Source of the DNA: JAFGPJ01 sp964439135
GTDB lineage: Bacteria > Planctomycetota > Phycisphaerae > Sedimentisphaerales > Anaerobacaceae
DNA length: 13,691 nucleotides
Assembly: GCA_964439135.1 (NCBI GenBank)
Contig: CAYTNN010000128.1
Coordinates: forward strand, 1-13,691
Direction: 5' to 3'
Position 1 is the stretch's first letter, and the number at the start of each line of letters is the position of its first letter. A program made the translations under genes and the position numbers. Shown here in pieces: positions 7,915 through 13,691 of this stretch. The notes beneath the pieces are model-generated. The model did not search any database. It was given only the letters and a program-made list of their open reading frames with translations, and had not been told where the DNA came from.

Positions 7915-9258
7915 CTATCGCTCCACAATAAACGTTATGTCCCATGGTGCCGGCTTTCCCCTCGGACCTCGTTCTCCCTTGCCTCGTTCGGCGCCGCCGT
8001 CATCGGAACGGTCATCGCCGATGCTGTAAACTACGAATCCGCTTTCCAGCGTGCGGTATTTCAAAGGGTGCCCATCGTATGGATCGGCTGGCACCGCCTC
8101 GATATAGGCCGGGACCAGATTGTTCAGGGACTGCGGCAAACGTCCCTCGGCCAATCGATATCGCTCAACCGCAAGGCTGGTCTGCGCCGCGCGCGAATGG
8201 GCCAGATGACGGATGTCAATATTGAGCGTGAATGCCAGGACCGGCCACAGAATGCGGGTGAGCAGACCTCCGCGCCGTCTATCGTGAACCGACTTCTGGA
8301 TCGCCTCGTATGCCGCCAGCCGTTCATACTCAGGCAATTCCACCGCATCAATCGAGTCCTGCATCAGGTCGATAAACGCCATCGCATCCCTGTAGCAAAG
8401 TCCGAGCACCTTCCAGGGAATGAGCATCAGGAACAATCCTTTTCCATATCCGGTTTGGCTCACAATATCCCGGATGGGGGCCTGTACGACTTGTAGTCCG
8501 AGACATTGCTCTGCAACCAGGGCCCGTTTGAAGCCATCGCTCATATCGGAGGTCGTGACCAAGCCTGCAAGAGTCCGCAACTGTTCATCTGTCAATGTGA
8601 TTCTGTTGAGCATTCGCTCAATAATTCTGTGGGTCCGGCCCCGCGCTGCTACGTAAGTGAGTCGATGGGTCAGCAAGAGGCCGTCGATGGATCGTGCAAG
8701 GGCCAGGCTCGCCCGAATGGACTCGATGGTTTTGTCGGGATCCTGGTTCTCACATTGGATCAGGGTATCGAGAGGAAGCAATCGGGAACTCTTGCGCATA
8801 TTATCGAGCCATGGAGTGGCCGAATCGTCCCTGCGGGTGAAGTCGACAGGATACCGGCAGTGCTCGATGGAAGCCGCTTGGTATAATAACGATAAGGTTA
8901 TTTGATTGTCGGACAGAAACTTCTCCACAAGCTGCCGGGCTGAAGCATCCATGGATTCGGTTCGTGCCGGCGACGATACCTTACCAAGAGCGCTCATCGC
9001 GTTCTTGTCCCATTCTTTGTAATTCGCGAAGGCCGCAAGATAGATATCGGCGGCGTTGCGCGCGCCTTGCGGCAGGCTGTAGGAGCGGTCCAATTCCTCT
9101 AAGGTTACAGGATGGCCCCGGCTTTGCAGGGCCTGAATACTTTTTTTCAGTTTGTAGCTGCCGGATATATGAAACAGCACAAGTAGAAATAGCACCAGGG
9201 CCGCAATCACGTGCCACGTCTTAAAACGGCGGCGAGTATGTTTGTCCTTGCGTCTCAT
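7915..9258 (-). CDS. single-pass membrane protein with GspG-like C-terminus
   Basis: 447 residues from the chosen start. A very basic N-terminus (MRRKDKHTRRRFK) is followed by one membrane helix (14-33), so the bulk is predicted outside the cytoplasm. Residues 40-350 are helical and unrecognised. Residues 357-447 resemble the C-terminal domain of GspG: AVERYRLAEGRLPQSLNNLV, VPADPYDGHPLKYR, GFVVYSIGDDRSDDGG and a final DITFIVE. The same tail closes the next gene in the operon, so the two are related at least there, although this protein has no HAAS-like domain. Start at 9258 has AGGA seven bases upstream. An alternative ATG at 9336 overlaps the TGA of the preceding gene (ATGA) but lacks a good Shine-Dalgarno and adds 26 low-complexity residues; coupling through it cannot be excluded. 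Confidence 0.7.
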   Translation of the reverse strand: MRRKDKHTRRRFKTWHVIAALVLFLLVLFHISGSYKLKKSIQALQSRGHPVTLEELDRSYSLPQGARNAADIYLAAFANYKEWDKNAMSALGKVSSPARTESMDASARQLVEKFLSDNQITLSLLYQAASIEHCRYPVDFTRRDDSATPWLDNMRKSSRLLPLDTLIQCENQDPDKTIESIRASLALARSIDGLLLTHRLTYVAARGRTHRIIERMLNRITLTDEQLRTLAGLVTTSDMSDGFKRALVAEQCLGLQVVQAPIRDIVSQTGYGKGLFLMLIPWKVLGLCYRDAMAFIDLMQDSIDAVELPEYERLAAYEAIQKSVHDRRRGGLLTRILWPVLAFTLNIDIRHLAHSRAAQTSLAVERYRLAEGRLPQSLNNLVPAYIEAVPADPYDGHPLKYRTLESGFVVYSIGDDRSDDGGAERGKGERGPRGKPAPWDITFIVER

Positions 9259-9332
9259 ATTAGTATCCTGCTGTCTGGGCTTCGAGCCCCTGACTTTCCA
9301 TTTTTGACTCGATCTATGTGCGAAACTTATCT

Positions 9333-10616
9333 TCATTTTTCTTCAAGCTGCAGGCCGGCTTTTTTCAGCGCCGCCGATGCACGCTTGCCGCCTTCTTCGT
9401 AGCCAAACCATGCGTCCACGATATTGCCTTGTGAATCGATGATGTAATTCAGCGGTACGGTCTGCGTTTTATTTTTGTAGCTCCGAAGCATAACCTTTTC
9501 AGCTTCGCTGGCCGAATCGAGGACGTTCGGAAAGGTCACTGAGTTCTCGCGCATATAATTTTGTGCAATCCGTTTGTTGTCGGCGCAGTTGAAGCCGAGA
9601 ATCACCAGCCCTTTGCCTTCGTACTTATCGTGCAGTTTCTGCAGATTCGGTATAGCTTCACGGCAGGAAGGACTGCCGGTTCGCCACATGAACAGCCAGA
9701 TGGTTTTGCCTCGATAGCCCGACAGCTTGATTCTGCCGCCATCAGCCGAGAGCAGATTGAAATCCGGCGCCTCCTGTCCGCTCTTAAGAAGAACATCATC
9801 AGGACCGGGCGCGTTCCATTGCCTCCAGCCTTCGGGCACGGACCAGGCGAACTTGAATTGAGGTATCTCGGTGTTGAGTTTCACATCCGACCATTCCTCA
9901 ACCCGGACGATATTACTTGAGAGTCGATTAATCTCCTTTACCTGGCGCAGTAAATGGTCCTTTTTGGATACCCAGAAATAACGCGTCAACTGGGCATCCA
10001 TGTAACTGACCTCAATCACGTCACACTCCTGGTCCCCGACATCATCCGGCCCCCGGCTCCTGATTCCGTCTATATAGGAATCGAGAGAATCCATGTAACC
10101 GTGGAAAATGCTCGGCTCAAGGATTGTCCGGTACCAGGTTATTCCGAGTATGGAGATTTCGTGTCCGATGGAGTTTCTTCCTGCTGGAGCGGCCTTCTTT
10201 ATGTAAACATTAGATCGAGTCTTTGCGTGGCTTTCGGCATCATCAAAGTTAAGAAACGGACGACTTGCCTCCCAGTAAATCCACAAGCTATCATCGTCGC
10301 CGACAAGTATACTGCTATTGCTCAGAAGATTGGCTGCCTCCACGCGTGAGTAGTTGGGCTTCTTAAGCCAAACGCTATAGGCGGAGGTCCGCTTGTCCGG
10401 ACCGCTGCAAATGCTGTTGTAGGACAAGCTCTCAGCCTCCCGTATCGTCTTGCTCATCGTTTCGTAAAGGGCGCGTGCGGCGGGCTCATCCTTTACGATC
10501 ATCGAAGGCCGCCAGTGCTCCGGTGAAGCGCCGACTACGTATAGCGCCCAGCCTTCCAATATCAGGCCGGCAACGGCGATTGTGGTTCGCATATTGATTT
10601 TGTTTCTTATCTGCAT
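9333..10616 (-). CDS. exported LolA-like plus degenerate TlpA-thioredoxin protein
   Basis: 427 residues. A hydrophobic N-terminal stretch (about 11-30) acts as signal peptide or anchor. Residues about 45-260 resemble the LolA/RseB-type lipoprotein-carrier fold (SVWLKKPNYSRVE, DDDSLWIYWE, CDVIEVSYMDAQ, TRYFWVSKKDHLLRQV, FKFAWSVPEGW). Residues 280-425 are a TlpA/AhpC-type thioredoxin domain: APDFNLLSADGG, LSGYRGKTIWLFMW, the active-site region WRTGSPSCREAIP, and the cis-proline loop TVPLNYIID (P388). The usual WCxxC first cysteine is Ser315; only Cys318 remains, so ordinary dithiol reductase activity is not expected. It may bind, sense, or work through one thiol. Start is uncertain between 10616 and M9 (10592); neither has a strong Shine-Dalgarno. 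It lies 27 bp after the permease gene. Confidence 0.78.
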   Translation of the reverse strand: MQIRNKINMRTTIAVAGLILEGWALYVVGASPEHWRPSMIVKDEPAARALYETMSKTIREAESLSYNSICSGPDKRTSAYSVWLKKPNYSRVEAANLLSNSSILVGDDDSLWIYWEASRPFLNFDDAESHAKTRSNVYIKKAAPAGRNSIGHEISILGITWYRTILEPSIFHGYMDSLDSYIDGIRSRGPDDVGDQECDVIEVSYMDAQLTRYFWVSKKDHLLRQVKEINRLSSNIVRVEEWSDVKLNTEIPQFKFAWSVPEGWRQWNAPGPDDVLLKSGQEAPDFNLLSADGGRIKLSGYRGKTIWLFMWRTGSPSCREAIPNLQKLHDKYEGKGLVILGFNCADNKRIAQNYMRENSVTFPNVLDSASEAEKVMLRSYKNKTQTVPLNYIIDSQGNIVDAWFGYEEGGKRASAALKKAGLQLEEK

Positions 10617-10643
10617 ACCAGTGACATTCCGATTTTCTGACGC

Positions 10644-11405
10644 TTAGTCACGCTGCCGTGAAAACTGTCGTCTGCTGAGCAGGGCGATTCCAGTAATGCT
10701 GTACATGGTCATCAGTATCAGGCTGTGCACGACACAGGCAACACTCTTGGTTACACTGAATCTTCCGACAGTCAGGCTGTATTTTCCGTATTCTCCACTT
10801 GCGAATTTATACAACAACTCGAAAGGCGGCCAGCAATATTTGATGAAGCCGGCTAATACTCCCGTTCCTCTCGGCTGTCGCATGGAAACCAGCAGCAAAC
10901 TCACGATGAAGTAGCCGGTGACGACCACGGCAAACAGGAGCAAAGAGTTGTAGGCCCGTCCTACTACGATAGAAAGAGAAGTTGATAGTGCCGCACACGT
11001 ATTGAACAGCAGCCATGTTGCAAGAAGCCACAAGCCGAGATCCTCCGTGCTGCCTTTGCCCGTAAAAAAATGAAGGACTAACACGATGCCGCCGGCCAGG
11101 ATGAAGTTTACGGCAGCTTGCAGCGACAGTCCCAGCAAGCGGTAAATATACAGTTCGCCAATCCAGAAAGGCTTGGTGACCAGAACGCATATTCGCCCGG
11201 AGGAGATATCATCACCGAAAATGCCTGCACTCAGTGCCATGGGAAGAAAGAAACCACCCCAGATAAAAATAAACCGGCCGAATTCTTCTCCACTCGGAAG
11301 AAACAGCCACCAGAAGCTGCCGTATAATACCAACCAGACGATGTGTACAATCCAGATATAGCCCTTCCTACAGCACGTCTCTTTCATCAATTCGTACGCT
11401 CTCAT
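10644..11405 (-). CDS. ABC-2 type transporter permease
   Basis: 253 residues with six predicted membrane helices (about 16-36, 44-64, 88-114, 124-148, 153-174, 220-243), the usual topology of ABC-2 family permeases. The conserved loop after helix 2, FGDDISSGRICVLVTKPF (63-80), matches the family pattern of acidic residues, Gly, then K-P before the next helix. It lies 3 bp after the stop of the ATPase gene, with AGGA in the ATPase end serving as ribosome binding site eight bases before the ATG, so the two are translated together and should form one transporter, probably as a dimer of each subunit. The substrate cannot be read from the sequence; relatives export drugs, polysaccharide or peptides, or act in envelope stress. 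Confidence 0.88.
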   Translation of the reverse strand: MRAYELMKETCCRKGYIWIVHIVWLVLYGSFWWLFLPSGEEFGRFIFIWGGFFLPMALSAGIFGDDISSGRICVLVTKPFWIGELYIYRLLGLSLQAAVNFILAGGIVLVLHFFTGKGSTEDLGLWLLATWLLFNTCAALSTSLSIVVGRAYNSLLLFAVVVTGYFIVSLLLVSMRQPRGTGVLAGFIKYCWPPFELLYKFASGEYGKYSLTVGRFSVTKSVACVVHSLILMTMYSITGIALLSRRQFSRQRD

Positions 11406-11408
11406 CGA

Positions 11409-12368
11409 CTAATTCCTCTCGTTGTACAATCGCAGGAATACATCCTCGATATCCTCAATATCCTCTCTTTGCAGCAGCACACCTGTGATTCGGGCGCCGC
11501 CTTTTACAAGACCGGCGACGATATCGGGCACTTCATTATCGTCTCCGACGGCAATCACCAGTTCTGTTTCGGAACTGCTGAGAAGTTTAGACGGCGGCAA
11601 TAGTTTTTTTGCGATCTGATTTCCATTCGATACAAGTTCCACGCGCAGCCTGCCGACCTGGCCGGCGGTAATCTTCTCGCCGAAACTGACAACTTCTCCG
11701 CGGTACAGGAAAATATAATCTTTCGTAAGCTTCTCCAGCTCTCCCAGACGGTGGGAGCTTATCACGATGGCGGTGCCCGCGTCGCGAAGCTTCTTTAGCA
11801 AATCTCGAAGCTGGATAATACCAATCGGATCGAGCCCGTTGCTGGGCTCGTCCAGCAGCAGAAAACTTGGATTGCTCATCAATGCGATCGCCAAAGCCAG
11901 GCGTTGTTTCATTCCCTGAGAGAAATCCGCGCACGGCCTGTCGATGTACTCATCCATCTGAAGCTGCTCGGTCAATTTGTCTATCTGGGCGGTAATAGCC
12001 TGCCCGGACAAGCCTAACAGCGCCCCGTGATATCTCAGGGTATCCCAAGCGGAATAGCGGCCGAGAAATGCGGGATGCTCCGGCATGTAACCCAGGCCGC
12101 TTCGGGCTTCGATAGACCGTGCCGGATGTCCGCAGACGCTCACGCGACCTTCTGTGGGGAAAATCAGTCCTGCCATCAGGTTCAGCAAAGTCGATTTTCC
12201 GGCGCCGTTCGGACCGATCAAACCGACAATCTGACCTTTGGCCACAGATAGCGAGATGCTCTGCAGGGCACAAACGTCTTTCGACCGGCCGGCCAACAGT
12301 TTTCTGAACACCTTTGTCAACTGCTCACATTCTACGATCATTGTTTGCTTGTTATCGTTACAAATCAT
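11409..12368 (-). CDS. ABC transporter ATP-binding protein
   Basis: 319-residue cytoplasmic ATPase of the ABC-2 exporter class. Walker A GPNGAGKST (52-60), Q-loop region GYMPEH (93-98, Glu97 where many relatives have Gln), signature FSQGMKQRL (149-157), Walker B FLLLDEP with catalytic Glu174, D-loop SNGLD and switch His206 (SSHRLGE) are all intact, so it should hydrolyse ATP. About 90 residues follow the nucleotide-binding domain (DYIFLYRGEVVSFGE onward), as usual for this family, ending in an acidic EDIEDIEDVF run. It drives the permease encoded immediately downstream. Start choice is between 12368 and M10 (12341); neither has a strong Shine-Dalgarno. The gap to padR upstream is 28 bp. Confidence 0.93.
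   Translation of the reverse strand: MICNDNKQTMIVECEQLTKVFRKLLAGRSKDVCALQSISLSVAKGQIVGLIGPNGAGKSTLLNLMAGLIFPTEGRVSVCGHPARSIEARSGLGYMPEHPAFLGRYSAWDTLRYHGALLGLSGQAITAQIDKLTEQLQMDEYIDRPCADFSQGMKQRLALAIALMSNPSFLLLDEPSNGLDPIGIIQLRDLLKKLRDAGTAIVISSHRLGELEKLTKDYIFLYRGEVVSFGEKITAGQVGRLRVELVSNGNQIAKKLLPPSKLLSSSETELVIAVGDDNEVPDIVAGLVKGGARITGVLLQREDIEDIEDVFLRLYNERN
11442..11468. repeat. 9-bp tandem repeat inside the ATPase gene
   Basis: ATCCTCGAT, ATCCTCAAT and ATCCTCTCT run in tandem on the plus strand. On the coding (minus) strand this gives the REDIEDIED run near the ATPase C-terminus. Copy-number change would be in frame, adding or losing three residues (the EDI unit), so it could vary without breaking the gene. 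Confidence 0.45.
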
Positions 12369-12396
12369 TTTTTTGTTCGCTTCTTAAAATCGTGAT

Positions 12397-12738
12397 TCAT
12401 GCCAATGCGATTGTTCCGCCGAAGACGAGATTCAGGCCTGCTGTCAGTTCTTTAAGCTGGGCCTTTTGCTTTGCCAGTTCATCCTTGCCGTTGCTGGTGA
12501 TTGAGTAGTATCGTCTGTTTCGGCCGGTTCCGGCTGTTTCCCACTTGCCCTTGACCAGTTTCTTTGCCTCGAGATTGTACAGCAGCGGGTACAGCGTCCC
12601 TTTGCCGAGCGTCAAAATCTCGCCGCTCCGCTGTTCTATCGCCTGGCTTAGTTCGTAGCCGTACATCTGGCCGCCGGAAAGTATCTCCAGCACAACAACC
12701 GGGGCTACACCTTTTAACAACTGACTTTCAAACTTCAT
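12397..12738 (-). CDS. PadR-family transcriptional repressor
   Basis: 113-residue winged-helix regulator of the short PadR type. MYGYELSQAIEQRSG (25-39) is helix 2 and the turn, LGKGTLYPLLYNLEAKKLV (44-62) covers the recognition helix with the family signature GTLYPLL-LE, and the wing is GRNRRYYSIT (72-81). The C-terminal helix (84-103) is the dimerisation helix. PadR proteins are usually repressors released by a ligand and often control a neighbouring transporter. This one heads the operon, 28 bp before the ABC ATPase gene, and its own promoter carries a matching palindrome, so autoregulation is expected. GGAG lies six bases before the ATG. No ligand can be predicted. Confidence 0.93.
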   Translation of the reverse strand: MKFESQLLKGVAPVVVLEILSGGQMYGYELSQAIEQRSGEILTLGKGTLYPLLYNLEAKKLVKGKWETAGTGRNRRYYSITSNGKDELAKQKAQLKELTAGLNLVFGGTIALA

Positions 12739-12797
12739 TGCAATCTCCCTTAAAGATTATGATTTCAAAGATTTAACATAAACATCTTCTGTTTAGC

Positions 12798-12819
12798 TTT
12801 GCATATTATGTAATGCAAA
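12798..12819. promoter_or_regulatory. probable PadR operator palindrome
   Basis: TTTGCAT (12798-12804) and ATGCAAA (12813-12819) form a perfect 7-bp inverted repeat around an 8-bp A/T-rich centre. The centre contains the operon's -10 hexamer, so a bound dimer would block RNA polymerase. Palindromes of this size near their own promoter are typical PadR sites. A related half, TATGTAATG, occurs twice as a direct repeat (12807-12815 and 12821-12829). Confidence 0.65.
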
Positions 12820-12833
12820 CTATGTAATGTCAA
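12805..12833 (-). promoter_or_regulatory. promoter of the PadR-ABC operon
   Basis: On the minus strand a consensus -35 TTGACA (12828-12833) and a -10 CATAAT (12805-12810) are 17 bp apart. Transcription would start near 12798, giving a leader of about 60 nt before padR. This is the best promoter in the window and the expected single start for the six-gene operon. Confidence 0.75.
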
Positions 12834-13086
12834 CTAAAAAATAAATTTTTTTCAGGTTTTTTTGAATGTTAAAATGTTATTCCGAGCCTTCCGTTTTGTT
12901 TTGATACAGTCGCCCCTAAGAAAAGTAGAAAATATCTTCTTTTTTACATACACCGAATACTTCGTCGGGGATAATAATAAGTTTTAATCCGCACACCAGC
13001 CTCGAATGGACCAACTCCCTGATAAAATTTAGAAAAAAAACGTTACACTCGGCATCAACAGTGGCACCTAATTATAGTTTGTACCG
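12834..13086. other. A/T-rich intergenic stretch without a recognised gene
   Basis: Homopolymer A and T runs (for example 12846-12851 and 13033-13040) and frequent stops; no reading frame, RNA gene or clear promoter that I can support. It separates the divergent padR operon from the structured element that follows. Confidence 0.4.
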
Positions 13087-13113
13087 ATTAGTTCTCCAAG
13101 GAAGGAGGCGGTA

Positions 13114-13132
13114 TAGTGTATTGAATACACTA
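13114..13132. repeat. 19-bp perfect palindrome
   Basis: TAGTGTATT and AATACACTA flank a single central G. As RNA it gives an 8-bp stem with a TGA loop; as DNA it has the form of a dimeric regulator site. It sits 6 bp upstream of the terminator stem. Confidence 0.6.
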
Positions 13133-13138
13133 CGAAGT

Positions 13139-13189
13139 AAGCCCCTGTTTCAACCATCCCTCTCCTCCGTGGAGCAGGGGCTTTTTTTT
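13139..13189 (+). terminator. intrinsic terminator
   Basis: AAGCCCCTG (13139-13147) pairs with CAGGGGCTT (13175-13183), a 9-bp G/C-rich stem running into eight T's (13182-13189). Inside, CTCC (13162-13165) pairs with GGAG (13171-13174) directly below the main stem, extending it. The minus strand lacks a T-run after the stem, so it works only on the plus strand. Confidence 0.8.
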
Positions 13190-13268
13190 CGATGCTTCTA
13201 TAAATAGCACCGCAGCCCTAATTCTTGTCCATCCACAGGTTATAAGCAATATTTGAGGCCAATTATCC

Positions 13269-13298
13269 TTGACTTTTGTACCCGTGGGAGGTTATCAT
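13269..13298 (+). promoter_or_regulatory. putative promoter of the right-edge gene
   Basis: TTGACT (13269-13274) and TATCAT (13293-13298) are 18 bp apart, both 5/6 consensus matches. They lie about 125 bp upstream of the start at 13423 and downstream of the terminator, so the edge gene may have its own start independent of the structured RNA. Confidence 0.4.
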
Positions 13299-13422
13299 TA
13301 TTGTGTTTCTTAAATACGTTCAACCTAATGGGACAACAAAGGCCGGTCGTTTCGTTTTTTTATGGCAGTGCCTCTGTGTATAGGGCGTTCGATATACTGA
13401 AAGTTTTTTTGAGGATGGCAGA

Positions 13423-13691
13423 ATGGCAAACAGAAGTTTTGCAATTTGGGCATTAGCAGCGGTGGTTTGGCTGACTCCGGGTATTTCAAGCGCCGACCTG
13501 GTCGGATATAAGGCAAAGCATTCGAGTACTAACCTCACAATTTCTTCAATCGCGGAGAAAATACCTGCTGCTCCAACCATTATTAGTTACTTGATGCAGT
13601 GGAATGGGATTCTATCCAATCGACCTCAGACCGAACGTAAAAAGCCAATACTCGGCGAAAAGCACGAACCCATACTCTGGGCGATGAACGC
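13423..13691 (+). CDS. N-terminus of an exported protein, cut by window edge
   Basis: The frame opened by the ATG at 13423-13425 stays open to the window end (89 full codons). GAGG lies eight bases upstream. The first 24 residues are a textbook signal peptide: MANRS, a hydrophobic core FAIWALAAVVWL, then TPGISSA with cleavage expected before DLVGYK. The next 65 residues (AKHSSTNLTISSIAEKIPAA onward) are moderately polar and I do not recognise them. Protein family and full length are not visible. An overlapping frame starting at ATG 13414 stops after 13 codons and is not the gene. Confidence 0.65.
   Translation, partial: MANRSFAIWALAAVVWLTPGISSADLVGYKAKHSSTNLTISSIAEKIPAAPTIISYLMQWNGILSNRPQTERKKPILGEKHEPILWAMN

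Larger units (their letters stand above)
13087..13189 (+). ncRNA. candidate small RNA or leader/attenuator
   Basis: The stretch holds, in order, CTCC/GGAG complementary segments, a perfect Shine-Dalgarno AAGGAGG at 13102-13108 (within a purine-rich AAGGAAGGAGG), a 19-bp palindrome (13114-13132) and a strong intrinsic terminator (13139-13189). No gene precedes it on this strand, so the terminator must end a short transcript. The terminator's loop has CCCTCTCCTCC (13158-13168), which could pair with the upstream purine-rich segment instead, allowing two alternative folds. No known RNA family is recognised and no clear promoter is seen. It may be an independent sRNA or an attenuator for the gene at 13423. 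Confidence 0.4.

Noticed and set aside
13253..13456. 67-codon plus-strand frame before the edge gene
   Set aside because: It overlaps the ribosome binding site and start of the signal-peptide frame in another phase, and its composition is not protein-like.
13320..13580. 86-codon minus-strand frame at the right edge
   Set aside because: It is antisense to the plus-strand gene that has a Shine-Dalgarno and signal peptide; no features of its own.
1..13691. CRISPR array or transposase gene
   Set aside because: No regularly spaced identical repeats of CRISPR length with unique spacers and no transposase or integrase motifs on either strand.

Overview
The window looks like chromosomal DNA of a planctomycete, most likely class Phycisphaerae (Sedimentisphaerales-type). 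The grounds are the AAAGCCAATT/AAAGCCAAAC dispersed repeat near the left end, which I remember from intergenic DNA of that group; a secreted SBBP beta-propeller protein; a Tat-exported lipoprotein with a sugar-isomerase-like fold; and a PadR/ABC operon ending in large membrane-anchored proteins with pseudopilin-G-like tails. The placement is from recall and protein style, not from a search.

Layout. Positions 1-460 are non-coding and filled with short repeats and hairpins. A sigma70-like promoter at 462-489 could drive, through a leader of about 300 nt, a secreted 618-residue eight-repeat SBBP protein (794-2650, +). From 2724 to 3413 two gene ends abut head to head: a minus-strand coiled-coil C-terminus and a plus-strand GH30-type glycosidase C-terminus, both cut at about 2950-2965, which marks a rearrangement (or an assembly join). 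Then come two minus-strand genes, a Tat lipoprotein of L-fucose-isomerase-like fold (4069-5553) followed by tag, DNA-3-methyladenine glycosylase I (3472-4035), probably one transcript.

The main block is a six-gene minus-strand operon (12738 down to 5729): PadR repressor, ABC ATPase, ABC-2 permease, a thioredoxin-fold protein whose CxxC has become SxxC, a single-pass membrane protein with a GspG-like C-terminus, and a larger one with an N-terminal HAAS-like helical domain, a membrane helix and a related GspG-like C-terminus. A consensus promoter (TTGACA-17-CATAAT) precedes padR. Its -10 element lies inside a perfect TTTGCAT-N8-ATGCAAA palindrome, the expected arrangement for PadR autorepression. 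I read this as an inducible envelope transport/surveillance module. It is the best candidate here for an incompletely described system; its substrate and signal cannot be read from the sequence.

Upstream of padR, about 680 bases hold no convincing complete gene. They do hold a plus-strand intrinsic terminator (13139-13189) with no gene in front of it, preceded by a perfect Shine-Dalgarno and a 19-bp palindrome: a candidate small RNA or leader/attenuator. The right edge cuts a new plus-strand gene (from 13423) that begins with a clear signal peptide.
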